Part shown: piece after piece, positions 31,501-40,119 of the stretch
Layout of the letters: each line of letters opens with the position of its first letter
Numbering within the stretch: the first letter of the stretch is position 1
Assembly (NCBI GenBank): GCA_022494885.1
Contig: JAGVSM010000934.1
Location: 186,001-250,000, forward strand
DNA length: 64,000 nt
Origin: Micrasema longulum
Lineage: Eukaryota > Arthropoda > Insecta > Trichoptera > Brachycentridae
Direction: 5' to 3'
Translations under genes and position numbers: made by a program
The notes under the pieces: model-generated
What the model was told of the DNA's origin: nothing
The model's database searches: none
The model's input: the letters and a program-made list of their open reading frames with translations, nothing else

Positions 31501-32444
31501 ATATGGTGTCCACGAAGATCCTCCAAGCATCTTCGTTGGCTGCCAGCTCCTGTGCATCCTCCCAAGTCAGTCAATGTTTTTTGTTATACATATTTTTCAA
31601 CTATTTCTTAATACGTATTTTAGTGGTTTTTGAAATTAGATTTTTACTGTCTTTTACTATGTATTTTGTTTTTACTACCTATTTTACTGGGTTTTTAAAT
31701 ATGATTTTTACTGTTTTTTGACATCATCGTCATTCCCTTTCCACACCTAATGGTGCATAGGGCACTGTATTGATACACCAATCGCAGCGTATCTTCATCA
31801 TTTTTGTTACATGAAGGTAAGATGATCAGTCATACGCTTAAGGTACCAGTCCAGGGACTATGAAAAATACTAGTGTAAAAACACCTTTATAAATAAATAT
31901 TTTATATCAACTATGACGGGAATTGAACCCGAGACCTCCTGCATGGTAGGCAAACGCGACTTTTGACTGGCTTTGAACGGGGTAAATAACCTTAGTTAGA
32001 TAGTCAAAGCAACTATGCAAAAATGTATAGTTTTGTGTATAAAAGATAATATAATATATAAAACATTTCTACTAACTTTTCTCCACCTCCCGTGTTGTTT
32101 AGTACTGATGTAATGTGTCGGTCTATCTTAACAACGGTGAAGTCACTCAGTTCCCCATCATAAAGCTTCTGATTGAGCTGAGTGGCCAGCATTGCAAAAC
32201 TGTGCGTGTGTCTCCCGTCAGAAACTAGGAGTCGAAATCTTTCATTGGCCCCGCTGTTTCCCTGGATCTTTTTGCTGCTTAAAATTTGCATGACCGGACC
32301 TTCAATATCGCCACCCGTCATAATTGTCTGCAAAAAAAAAAATATCATTTTTATTGTGACTGAACTGTTGAAAAAATGTCGAAAACGTGAAAATAGCACG
32401 TAATATCGAACCTCCAAAGCTCCTTCAGTTAGTTTGATTGACAT
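19422..32444 (-). CDS. RPA1: replication protein A 70 kDa DNA-binding subunit (RPA1)
   Basis: RPA1 is the large subunit of the RPA heterotrimer and carries most of its single-stranded DNA binding. Ten minus-strand exons join in phase: 32412-32444, 32077-32327, 30888-31133, 28438-28600, 27806-28010, 26870-26982, 25191-25417, 23123-23384, 20865-21059 and 19422-19535. They give 602 residues (human 616). Residues 1-100 form the N-terminal OB fold ([19 protein letters not shown]). An Ala/Pro-rich linker follows. DBD-A (about 167-290) has aromatic W193 and F219. DBD-B (about 298-412) has W343 and F368. DBD-C (about 425-600) carries a zinc ribbon, C464-x4-C469-x13-C483-x2-C486. The start codon gives [11 protein letters not shown], aligning with the family start. 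The weakest splice site is the exon 1 donor gttcga. Introns hold LINE, SINE, MITE and hAT-like insertions. The gene diverges from the LAP gene. Confidence 0.96.
20225..20595 (+). repeat. composite SINE, long form (head + tRNA-like unit + body)
   Basis: A head resembling 63190 (aatacagttgtgtgtgaaat, ccctggacgagtgttttaga) runs to about 20340. A tRNA-like unit (gtccgccttgtgtagtggtg) follows, then the shared body (ctggcacctgaagcgtaagg, ccaatgcagtg). It shows that head and body belong to one element. It lies in RPA1 intron 9. Confidence 0.75.
20690..20830 (-). repeat. composite SINE head and tRNA-like start
   Basis: The minus strand reads tgtgaaataaaaccgaaccc...atgttttcaactcaatggct, then tgatcagccttatagtgtac of the tRNA-like unit. 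It ends about 35 bases from RPA1 exon 9. Confidence 0.65.
20865..21059 (-). CDS. RPA1: RPA1 exon 9
   Basis: 65 codons, [20 protein letters not shown] to RTKIENYS, in DBD-C; acceptor ttttacag, donor gtaagt. Confidence 0.95.
21530..21850 (+). mobile_element. LINE 3' end, same family as 62035-62925
   Basis: Plus-strand translation gives [39 protein letters not shown] and [10 protein letters not shown] then a stop. It is closely similar to the copy at 62610-62830. It ends in a taaa microsatellite at about 21828-21848. Confidence 0.8.
21986..22499. repeat. possible hAT-type MITE
   Basis: The left end contains agtgaccaaccgatg and the right end, inverted, gtgaccgaccaaaac. The inside is rich in ttcggt and ttttggtcgg words. 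No convincing 8-bp target duplication was seen. Confidence 0.4.
22521..22880 (-). repeat. MITE family C copy with both inverted ends
   Basis: The left end taatgaggaagttcagtg and right end cattgaacttcttcatta are near-perfect inverted repeats. Both begin with TA, which is a possible TA target duplication. The internal blocks match 13516 and 49285 (tgatagatttccggtttacg, gcgacgtcacacgcggagta). Best copy for defining the family. It lies in RPA1 intron 8. Confidence 0.8.
23123..23384 (-). CDS. RPA1: RPA1 exon 8 (zinc ribbon)
   Basis: Encodes [20 protein letters not shown] to YKYRIIMS, including the four zinc-ligand cysteines CPQEQC and CEKC of DBD-C. Acceptor tcccag, donor gtaagt. Confidence 0.96.
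23780..25015 (-). mobile_element. R1/Loner-like LINE with internal deletion
   Basis: Minus-strand pieces occur in LINE order: [20 protein letters not shown] (early reverse transcriptase, about 24930), a finger/palm piece (about 24620-24790), [12 protein letters not shown] (24500), [17 protein letters not shown] (about 24340), then [20 protein letters not shown] (about 24070). The part that should carry the catalytic YADD block is absent and several stops occur. It lies in RPA1 intron 7. Confidence 0.82.
25191..25417 (-). CDS. RPA1: RPA1 exon 7
   Basis: [20 protein letters not shown] to [10 protein letters not shown] plus two bases; main part of DBD-B with stacking residues W343 and F368. Acceptor tgtag, donor gtaagc. 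Confidence 0.96.
25445..25525 (+). repeat. composite SINE head fragment
   Basis: tctatgtccgggtagatgaa followed by gaaatagaaccagaatctcc and tggacgagtgtt match the heads at 20225 and 63190. It starts 28 bases from RPA1 exon 7. Confidence 0.6.
25603..26237. repeat. candidate MITE with short inverted ends
   Basis: ttgcaatagggt at 25603-25614 is matched inversely by accctattacaa at 26226-26237 (one mismatch). The enclosed DNA is noncoding, with cacgtca-type words near 26010-26060. No second copy was seen in the window. Confidence 0.35.
26870..26982 (-). CDS. RPA1: RPA1 exon 6
   Basis: Starts with a split Asp codon, then [20 protein letters not shown] to VDQSGSA, the start of DBD-B. Acceptor ttcgcag, donor gtaaga. 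Confidence 0.94.
27806..28010 (-). CDS. RPA1: RPA1 exon 5
   Basis: [20 protein letters not shown] to KEPDSCI plus one base; second half of DBD-A. Acceptor tatag; donor gtaaag chosen because it joins to DVIGVCKD in exon 6. Confidence 0.94.
28292..28325 (-). repeat. SINE body fragment
   Basis: gtgagatgatcagtcttacg with cttcag matches the conserved body block of the tRNA-derived SINE only; the rest is missing. Confidence 0.4.
28438..28600 (-). CDS. RPA1: RPA1 exon 4
   Basis: K(split)[18 protein letters not shown] to CDKYYDMVE; first half of DBD-A with W193 and F219. Acceptor ttgcag, donor gtaatt. Confidence 0.96.
28685..28850 (+). repeat. composite SINE head with start of tRNA-like unit
   Basis: tgcgtccaggcagatttaga, aatacagttatgtgagtgta, then gaccgcctcataatctagta, which is the tRNA-like start. 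Truncated after that. It lies in RPA1 intron 3. Confidence 0.65.
29515..30420 (-). mobile_element. CR1/jockey-like LINE, reverse transcriptase part
   Basis: Minus-strand translation, with frameshifts, gives [20 protein letters not shown] and [11 protein letters not shown] (palm with the FADD catalytic block) at about 30250-30350. Near 30130-30170 comes [20 protein letters not shown], then [24 protein letters not shown] and [10 protein letters not shown] by 29690, and an [20 protein letters not shown] tail near 29540. It is decayed and 5' truncated. It lies in RPA1 intron 3. Confidence 0.85.
30425..30500 (+). repeat. possible Penelope-like terminal fragment
   Basis: gacgatgtcggtcacgatga with acccggtcactggtaaaaat and taaataaaagtggaatgaaa; a related fragment lies at about 38705-38770. 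The class assignment is inference from the wording. Confidence 0.35.
30888..31133 (-). CDS. RPA1: RPA1 exon 3 (GC-rich linker)
   Basis: [20 protein letters not shown] to NTLSPYQN. It ends the N-terminal OB fold and encodes an Ala/Pro-rich linker (about residues 120-160). The linker DNA (about 30960-31060) is very rich in G+C compared with its AT-rich surroundings. Acceptor ttacag, donor gtaagt. Confidence 0.94.
31200..31392 (+). repeat. tRNA-derived SINE body
   Basis: tttacactagaatatttcat, ggaacctgaagcgtaagact, ccaatacagtgccctatgca and the tail gatgatgatgaat. The tRNA head is missing. It lies in RPA1 intron 2. Confidence 0.78.
31485..31575 (-). mobile_element. LINE C-terminal scrap
   Basis: Minus-strand translation reads [20 protein letters not shown], resembling the last residues of RTE/I-type LINE proteins. 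Only about 90 bases remain. Confidence 0.45.
31722..31962 (-). repeat. tRNA-derived SINE, nearly complete
   Basis: Minus-strand copy: head with box B gggttcaattcccgtcatag and gtttgcctaccatgc, then body gactggtaccttaagcgtat and ccctatgcaccattaggtgt. It lies in RPA1 intron 2, oriented opposite to the 31200 copy. Confidence 0.8.
32077..32327 (-). CDS. RPA1: RPA1 exon 2
   Basis: [20 protein letters not shown] to NNTGGGE plus two bases; most of the N-terminal OB fold. Acceptor tttgcag, donor gttagt. Confidence 0.94.
32412..32444 (-). CDS. RPA1: RPA1 exon 1 (start)
   Basis: Eleven codons, [11 protein letters not shown]. Joined to exon 2 they give [15 protein letters not shown], the family's conserved start. 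The donor gttcga is weak but no better in-phase GT is nearby. Confidence 0.85.
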
Positions 32445-32598
32445 TTTTGAAATCAACAAAAGTACGTTTCTGTTTTTAAGATGTCTTAATTTAAATTTAT
32501 AACAAGAATAAAACACGATGTAAACAATAGCAAGATTCAACAATGCCGGCAAGAACGTTCAATACTCAATTCAGTCGCATATGTCAACTGCGTCAACG

Positions 32599-32609
32599 TT
32601 CGCGCCAAT
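32599..32609 (+). promoter_or_regulatory. E2F-like site overlapping a CCAAT box, RPA1/LAP promoter
   Basis: ttcgcgccaat combines TTCGCGCC (E2F-like; GGCGCGAA on the minus strand) with CCAAT. It lies about 155 bp upstream of the RPA1 start and 411 bp upstream of the LAP start, in a shared divergent promoter region. Function inferred. Confidence 0.5.
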
Positions 32610-33020
32610 TCCGACGTTTTTTAAAAAAGTAAAACCATAGTTAAACTGAAACAAATAAATATCTATGGCAATTCTACTTGAACATGGCAATCCTAAATAA
32701 TATATTTTTATTTCTTACGGCTTAAGTTGCTTTTTCTCTATGACATTTGCTAATGATTCATGACACTTGGTCGATTAGTAAAAATATTATATTTCAATTT
32801 AGTTCGACACAATTAATAATAAATTTGTACGTTTGTTTGTTAATCGTAGAAACTCTCAAAAAGTGTACAAGTTAGTGTTCATTTAGTATGTCACTGTTTG
32901 TTGTTACGACTCGTATCAGCTGCAATGTTGACAGCAATAAGTGGAGTCTGTGATGAACTGAAATAATGAATAAATTGAGTGCATTGTAAGCTAAATTGGT
33001 AGAGAAAGGTGCCTTACAAG

Positions 33021-35687
33021 ATGCCTTGTAGCCTACTCTGCTGCGTGCGTCCCAGTGTTGAGGATATTCGAGAATTAGATTACTCGCATTGCTCGCTGTC
33101 AGTCGTACCCGACGAAGTGTTTGTGTATGAAAGGACGTTGGAACGTTTACATTGTCAAAGCAACCACATAACAGAGCTCTCCAGACAACTGTTTATATGT
33201 CACGAGTTGAGAGTTCTCAATATAAGTGACAATGAAATTCAAGAAATTCCTTCTGCCATTTCCTCTTTGGTTAGCCTGCAGTCGCTGGATTGCAGTAAGA
33301 ATGCCATATCAACGTTGCCAGAAACCATCAAGTGCCTTAAACAGCTCCATGTTCTGGATATGAGTGTTAATCCCCTGGAAAAGATCCCCGAAGCCATCAC
33401 AAATCTAATATTCTTGCAAGAACTACTGCTCAATGATGTTTATTTGGAATATTTACCCGGAAATCTGGGCCGTCTAACCAATTTGAGGATACTCGAACTA
33501 AGAGATAATTATCTCATCAGTCTGCCTAAATCCTTGGCTCGCTCATCAGAGCTCCTGAGGTTAGATATCGGTCAAAATGAATTTGACGAATTTCCTGAAG
33601 TTGTTGGAAAATTCTGTAAACTCCAAGAGTTATGGATAGACTCTAACAATTTCACTACTATTCCTCCCATTTTTGAGAATCTCACCAAATTAGTTCACTT
33701 GGAAGCCAGTAACAACATGATCACTGATCTCCCACTAGAGATTTCCTTTTGTAAAGATCTTCTGGAATTATGTTTCTCTTCGAACCATCTTAATCAACTT
33801 CCAGACACCATCGGTAATCTAAGTAATCTTGTTTCTCTTAAACTAGACTGTAACAAGTTATTTGCTCTCCCCGACAGCATCGGCGATCTTAACAACTTAG
33901 AAGAACTAATGTTGTACCGCAACTTCTTATCTGAGTTACCCTCTGCCATCGGTCGTTTGAGAAAACTGCAGTGCCTGAATGTTGATGAAAATATGTTGAA
34001 CTCTATCCCTCCAGAAATTGGAAGTTGTTCGTCTCTAGCCGTGTTATCCCTTCGTTCTAACAGATTGACGAGTGTTCCTAGAGAAATAGGCCACCTTGCT
34101 CATCTTAAAGTTCTCAACTTAGTAAGGAATTCTCTGCAAAATCTTCCTCACACTTTGTTAAACTGCGGAGAACTCGTAGCATTGTGGCTTTCAGAAAATC
34201 AAAGCAAACCTCTTGTCCCGATGCAATCGGAAATTGATCCTCGCACTCGTCAGCAAATTCTCACATGCTTTCTTTTCCCTCAAGTTCCAAACTCTCCGCC
34301 GAACACGTCGACTTCGGACAGAAAGTCTAACTCGTCAGATGCCCCGATTACTCCGAGACATATAAGTTTTGTGGATATGAAAGCCGCCGCTAAAAATGCC
34401 GCAGAGAAGCCGGGCCAATTGAGACGAGCGCCGACTCCGTACCCTAAAGAATTACGGGCCCTCGCAAAACACGCACGTAATATACAAAAAGATTCGGCGG
34501 ATGAAGCGCTACTCTCCATGCAAAATGCTGTGCACATAAAAGCTGCAAAAATTACGCCAACTTTACAACAAAGATTCGCCAGCAATCACACCATTACTGG
34601 CATTCGCACTAATGCTGACGATTGGAATGATCCGACTTTTAGTGACGATTCGACGAAACAATCTTTTGCTAATCCTGATGTTGAAAATCCTTATGACAAA
34701 CCTATTGTACTAGAACAAAGTCAGTCTTACCAAAATCTCGATCAAACATTATATTCGGAAAGCAATGATAGCGCTTACGGTGGATATGTAGACCAACTAA
34801 ACAATTTGAAAGCCAATGATAATAGTTACGAAGAAGCATTATTACAAACACTCGAGAATCATTCGATCGAAGACCGAGTCGACGGCATCATACAACAGTC
34901 AACGCACGATTTATATCCACCCGGCCAGAGAAATGAACATTTTAGAAGCAGTCCACTGCAACAGATAAGTGGACCATCTCCCGATAATATGTCTACTGGT
35001 AATCGCAACAGTGTAGCCAGTAGTACGGGGAATTCAATTTATCCGCGAAGTAGAGACGTCTTAAATAGAAACTCGTCCGAAAAAATTTATGGCATCGTTA
35101 GTCCGCCGATCAATGCCAGATTGGGTTCCATGAATGGATTTAACAATTTAGGTTTACCCTGTACCGAAACATACGCGCAGGCCAAAGAAAAAATATATGG
35201 CCGTCGACGAGAAGATATTTACGGAAGTTACACCAGTTACCAAAGTTCTTTGAATGCGGAAATTAAAAATAACTTGAATGAAAACATGCCTCTGGACAAT
35301 TACGCCTATAACAATTTGAATACAGACGCTGTGTATTTTAGTAATCATCACAACGGGAGTATTAGTAATAACCAGAGTGATGGTAATGAATCGTATGTGG
35401 ATTCACGGCAGAGAAATCCGCTTTATCATCAGCAAAATCATATCAATAGTAACGTGGATACTTCGTACGATACCTCTAGTGTGTCATCAAAGCAAGGGAT
35501 GTACGGACCTGTGAATAATAGGAACACTTACAATATATACGAGGCAATGCCTAATGCCAGTGCAGTAGGTCCTGACCAGCGATTCAACCTTCAGCAGCGT
35601 GCTGTTAGTTCTCCTACAAACCCTCCCCCATACCATATAGCTGCCACGTATTCTAAACAAGCGCAGTTCTTTAACCCCAACAGTTAA
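33021..35687 (+). CDS. LAP-family leucine-rich repeat protein (Lap1/Erbin/LRRC7-like), PDZ not present
   Basis: Single-exon frame of 888 residues from ATG 33021; an in-frame GTG at 33009 was not used. A Cys-rich start (MPCSLLCC) may be lipidated, as in LAP relatives. Residues about 15-385 hold some fifteen leucine-rich repeats of the LxxLPxxIGxLxxLxxLxL type. The LAP-specific end of the array follows (ENQSKPLVP about 393, LFPQ about 416). LAP proteins are scaffolds at basolateral membranes or synapses. The remaining 470 residues are Ser/Asn/Tyr-rich and end NPPPYHIAATYSKQAQFF. LAP proteins usually carry a C-terminal PDZ domain, and none is visible before stop TAA, so this is either a PDZ-less member or an isoform-like first exon. 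Absence of introns is unusual next to the many-intron neighbours. Divergent from RPA1 with 576 bp between start codons. Confidence 0.93.
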   Translation: MPCSLLCCVRPSVEDIRELDYSHCSLSVVPDEVFVYERTLERLHCQSNHITELSRQLFICHELRVLNISDNEIQEIPSAISSLVSLQSLDCSKNAISTLPETIKCLKQLHVLDMSVNPLEKIPEAITNLIFLQELLLNDVYLEYLPGNLGRLTNLRILELRDNYLISLPKSLARSSELLRLDIGQNEFDEFPEVVGKFCKLQELWIDSNNFTTIPPIFENLTKLVHLEASNNMITDLPLEISFCKDLLELCFSSNHLNQLPDTIGNLSNLVSLKLDCNKLFALPDSIGDLNNLEELMLYRNFLSELPSAIGRLRKLQCLNVDENMLNSIPPEIGSCSSLAVLSLRSNRLTSVPREIGHLAHLKVLNLVRNSLQNLPHTLLNCGELVALWLSENQSKPLVPMQSEIDPRTRQQILTCFLFPQVPNSPPNTSTSDRKSNSSDAPITPRHISFVDMKAAAKNAAEKPGQLRRAPTPYPKELRALAKHARNIQKDSADEALLSMQNAVHIKAAKITPTLQQRFASNHTITGIRTNADDWNDPTFSDDSTKQSFANPDVENPYDKPIVLEQSQSYQNLDQTLYSESNDSAYGGYVDQLNNLKANDNSYEEALLQTLENHSIEDRVDGIIQQSTHDLYPPGQRNEHFRSSPLQQISGPSPDNMSTGNRNSVASSTGNSIYPRSRDVLNRNSSEKIYGIVSPPINARLGSMNGFNNLGLPCTETYAQAKEKIYGRRREDIYGSYTSYQSSLNAEIKNNLNENMPLDNYAYNNLNTDAVYFSNHHNGSISNNQSDGNESYVDSRQRNPLYHQQNHINSNVDTSYDTSSVSSKQGMYGPVNNRNTYNIYEAMPNASAVGPDQRFNLQQRAVSSPTNPPPYHIAATYSKQAQFFNPNS

Positions 35688-38600
35688 TATGTCAACCAAA
35701 TTGCATTTACACAATAGCATTGTTAGAACTAAAAAGGACTTCATCCTCTACATTTATATACAAACTGATCACCTATTTATTAACATAACTTTTAACTCTG
35801 AGAATACTGATTCATTTATCCATGTTTGTAAAACAATTTTTGGGTGCTTATTATTATTCATCAGTCCATATGTTGAATGTGTATGCCTTTAGCATACAAT
35901 TAAAATATTATCACTATCAATTAAAATATTTCTTATTTATTATTAAACCTTGTATTAACATAAATCCCTTTTTGATGACATACATTTCAATTTGTTTAAA
36001 GATGTTTTTTTTTAAACTTATTCGAAATAAGTATTATTAATTTCTTTCACACAGGGAAATGTTTATTGGAAATACTGTAATTAAATATTTATTAAACAAT
36101 AATGTTTAAATATATTGCTACTCCAAAGATTTAATAATAGCAATTTTATGTCTACTGGTTTTAACAATTATTTTTACTAAATATAACAATTAATATTTTA
36201 TGACTGTGTAACTAAGGGTACATATTCTATTTTATATGCGTTTTTTAAACTACATATCTTGGTATTGTTTGAATAATATGACCAAGGCTATTTTATACTT
36301 ATATAAATATATATATGATTACTGCAGGTAATCTAAAAAATGTCTTTTCAAAAGAGGTACAATATTGTAATTGTATTTATCAAAAAAAATATATAGGTAC
36401 TGTATAGTTTTTTTAGAAATAATATGTAATCCCCAATAATACGTAATATAAATTTAAAATCCTTATTTTTCTAAAATACACTTCTAATTGACTTTAAAAA
36501 CTTGTTTTCCAAATGTAACGCATAATGAATAAATTTGTTAGGTAAAAATAATATTTATATATTTTGTAATCATTTAAAAAAAAACTTACCAGGGTGTGTC
36601 GTACCTACAAGTTTTTTTAGTAGTACTGCAAAATATATATTTTAGATTTATTATCACTAAACAATAATTGCAAAGTAAAAAGAATAGTAAGTTAAAATTG
36701 ATCTTCATAATACTCGTATTTTCCATTAAAGTTATTAACTTATTATGAATAGTATCTAGCCCGATTCTATTCTATTCTTGTAAATGGAGGTCAATGTCAA
36801 ACAAGCTCTTGACGTTACAGCAACCTGTGTAGATCTTTTGTGACAGGTCGCCGTAAATTATCCACCCCTTAAATCTAGATATCAATTTCTACTGACAATG
36901 TTACAATTCAAAGGAGAACTTTATAACTAAAAATATTCTGACATAATCTAGATATCTTTTGCACATCATAACATTTACTGATTGCTATTTAGATCCTGGA
37001 CGGATCTAACAGGATCTAGCGCCCTGTCACTTATTGGAAAGGGACGGGAATATACAAGTTTGTAAATGATTACAACCATATTATTTTCCCCTCTCTTGTA
37101 AGCAAGTGTCTGGTTCTTTGTGCGAACTGAACCTATGATAGGTCTGGCTCTGTTTAGATGTTTCAGTTTTTCAAGTAAATAAAAAAAGATGTAGCATATA
37201 GAATGAACTAATATATCCACACCTCCAGAAGTACTGTTGTAAGTCTAAATTTGTCTCTTTTGAGTTATGAATGCAGTTTAACCCCATTTTTTTTCTATTA
37301 GGAGAACACTCACATATCTCTACAATGTTTTTGAACGATATATACCACAAACATCAGTATTGTTTGAAATATTTGACACAGTGTACTTATGGGGGTGCAT
37401 ATATTAAATACGTTCAGTTTTTTCACGAATATTTGTCTTTTTTATTCATAAATGTTGTTGAGTGAAAATAATATTATGTAAACATTATGTTTGTATACCT
37501 ATACGAGTACTAACAGATATTTTTTGTCAGTGGTTCATGTTGTAATGTTGTATGTAGCATCTCCCGCACCCCCCTGTTATTTACTTACTAGGAATCTCAA
37601 TGTCTCTTCAATTAACTTGGGTGCCTTCCAAAATTGTCCATTATAGAAATATTATATTTTGTAGACCATTACTATACATATTGTTTAAATATCTGTGTAG
37701 CCAATTTTTAACTTATGTTTCACTTAATGGTGGTAAAACTGCCTTAAAGACGTATCCACAAATTATAAATACATCTTTAATAATTACCCAAATCATTTTA
37801 ATAAAGCAATACTATAATTTTCGAGACTGACTCTTCTTCATTCATAAAACAATCCAGCTTTGGAATATGTACTTTTTTCTCCAAATATGTATATTGACGA
37901 ATGGGACCAATATTTACATATTTTCCGTATTATTTGACTTATATCTTTATTGTCCATGAATTAAAATAACTTACTTGTGGTAGCTATCTGTAAAAAAAAT
38001 ATGTAGCTTATATCTCTGCTTTTCTTGAGTGTTTTATGAATATATTTCATATTTATATGTGCTTAGATAAGGATAGAATTCTAAATGAAATATGAAGGAA
38101 ATTACATTAATTGTAGATGTTTTTATAATATAATATTATGGAATATGTATATTTAATAAGTTTTATACGCATATAAGCACAGACACATTCAGCTAGCATC
38201 ACATAAATATATAATATTGATACATAATTATATCTAATAGATTGAGATTCTCTACTGACGTTTCTTGGTGGAACTGCATTTTAATTGTGATAATGAAAAT
38301 ACTGTAAGTATTGAGTTTTTTCCACTTTATAATTTTTACCTTTGACTGGGTTTCGTTGTGACTGACACCTTCAGACCGGTGGGAATCTAAACATATTCTT
38401 ATGTTATATATAAGTGAAAGCTGGGATTAAAAAACCTGAATTACATCACTATGAGAATAAAGGAGATTAACTTAAACAAATTTAAGTGCAATGTAATAAC
38501 AATAATTATGTGAATTTAAGTATTTGGATATAATATGTAATATGAACACATGAACAGCTATCAAAAATATAATTGTATGAATTTATCATTATATTATTTT

Positions 38601-39570
38601 ATCAGGGCAATTCTTTAAGTATCATTATAAGCATCCTGCTTTCACTTATGTATTATAATATATACATAACATATATATTTTAATTTAGCATACCACTAGT
38701 CTGACAATGTTATTCAGACAAAACCAGGTCACTGGTGATAATTATAAATAAAGTGAAGAATCTAAATATGTATTGCATTTTTATTATAATAATTAATATT
38801 ATCTAGTCATTATAATTCTGAAAACTAATTCATATATGTAAATGTATTTTTTTATATTGTCTGGTTGTGAATTGGAAGTTATGAGATTTATTAATTTCTA
38901 GATGCTTAAGCTAAATATTTTTTATATTTGTTTTTTTTTTCTCAACAAATTAATATAAATAAGCATATTTTTGGAGGCTATTAATATTTTTTTCCCACAG
39001 GTGTCAATGCATAATCGTTTTTTTATATTAGATCACCTTTAAATTCTTTATTTAATGTGTTTTAATATTTCAAAGATGGTCTTCAAATTACCATTAAATA
39101 TATTTCAATGTATTTAATATCATAACCATAAAAAATTGAGCTTAATAGTATAATCAAGAATTGTTTATAGTAATAACAAATAATTACGCTCATAGTAGTA
39201 TCCCCTATATAATTTCTACATTGTCTTAAACATAATGTTAATAATAATGAATAGTATTTTGATTAAAAAATATAATGAAATCAAGGATAACTGTATTTTA
39301 TAAGCTGTTTGTCAATGCTACATTTTTATCCATGGTTATTGAGCGTTTTAACCAATTTCAAATATAAATATTAATAGCGTTTATAATTTCTAATAGCTGA
39401 TTGAACAAATGTAAACCAAAACATAAGCATTATATTTATATGTGCATTTATTCTAATTTATTTTTGATAGTATTTATAATTATTTTAATTGAATAATATA
39501 AATCTAATTATGTAAGTCATTTCTCTATGTGCCATATTATTTTTGTGAGCTTTTACGTTATGTATACTTA
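35688..39570. other. AT-rich region downstream of LAP gene
   Basis: Probably includes the 3' untranslated region of the LAP gene; several aataaa-like words are present. No further coding exon or PDZ domain was recognised. An imperfect inverted repeat pairs about 38400-38425 with about 38630-38655, and a possible Penelope-like fragment lies at about 38705-38770. Confidence 0.5.
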
Positions 39571-39574
39571 CAGT

Positions 39575-40100
39575 ATTTGAGGGTTCTCTCCCACCCCAGA
39601 CCTGTTTCAAAATGGATGAAAAAAAAGTTTTTGTATCATATTTTTCGACTTAGTTCTCCTGGACTTTTATGCATGTTTTCCAGCGAAGCCCTAACATTTC
39701 TATGTCTTCCTGGCGGAACATTCGTCCAAGCCCTGCCAACTACTCATCTACACATCACATGACCTCATCGCCGTCCTAAAAATTTCTTTCCAATGCTCCT
39801 CGAGTTGTGAGAATCGCCGGTAGTCAGAGGGGGCTAAATCAGGTGAATATTTCACACCTAGCTTCGTGAATAGCAGTCATTGACACTAACTCCTCGTATG
39901 CTGGAGCATTGTTCTGATAAAATTAAACCTCGCAGCTTTTTGCAGTGGTCTGTTGTAACTAAACCCTTGCAGGTTTCTTGCCACTCGGTACTCTACACGT
40001 AGGCATAGTAGGCTACATAATGCATACACATCTGCGCTAGACTGGTCAACTTGAAGCATGTCAGGGGTGGAGCATATCAATGAACCCTCTTAGTGCTTGT
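39575..40100 (-). pseudogene. decayed mariner transposase fragment
   Basis: Minus-strand translation across frames gives LGVKYSPDLAPSDYRRF, then QLEEHWKEIF and EDIEMLGLRWKTCIKVQENY-type text, the catalytic-domain end of mariner transposases. Many stops. Ends not located. Confidence 0.7.
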
Positions 40101-40119
40101 AATATTTTAACGAGTATTT

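Noticed and set aside
33009..33020. GTG start four codons before the LAP ATG
   Set aside because: Eukaryotic context; the ATG at 33021 gives the Cys-rich start seen in LAP relatives.
34280..34585. Minus-strand 101-codon frame
   Set aside because: Antisense shadow of the LAP coding exon.
36975..37220. 81-codon minus-strand frame
   Set aside because: No recognisable family text and no splice-supported extension.
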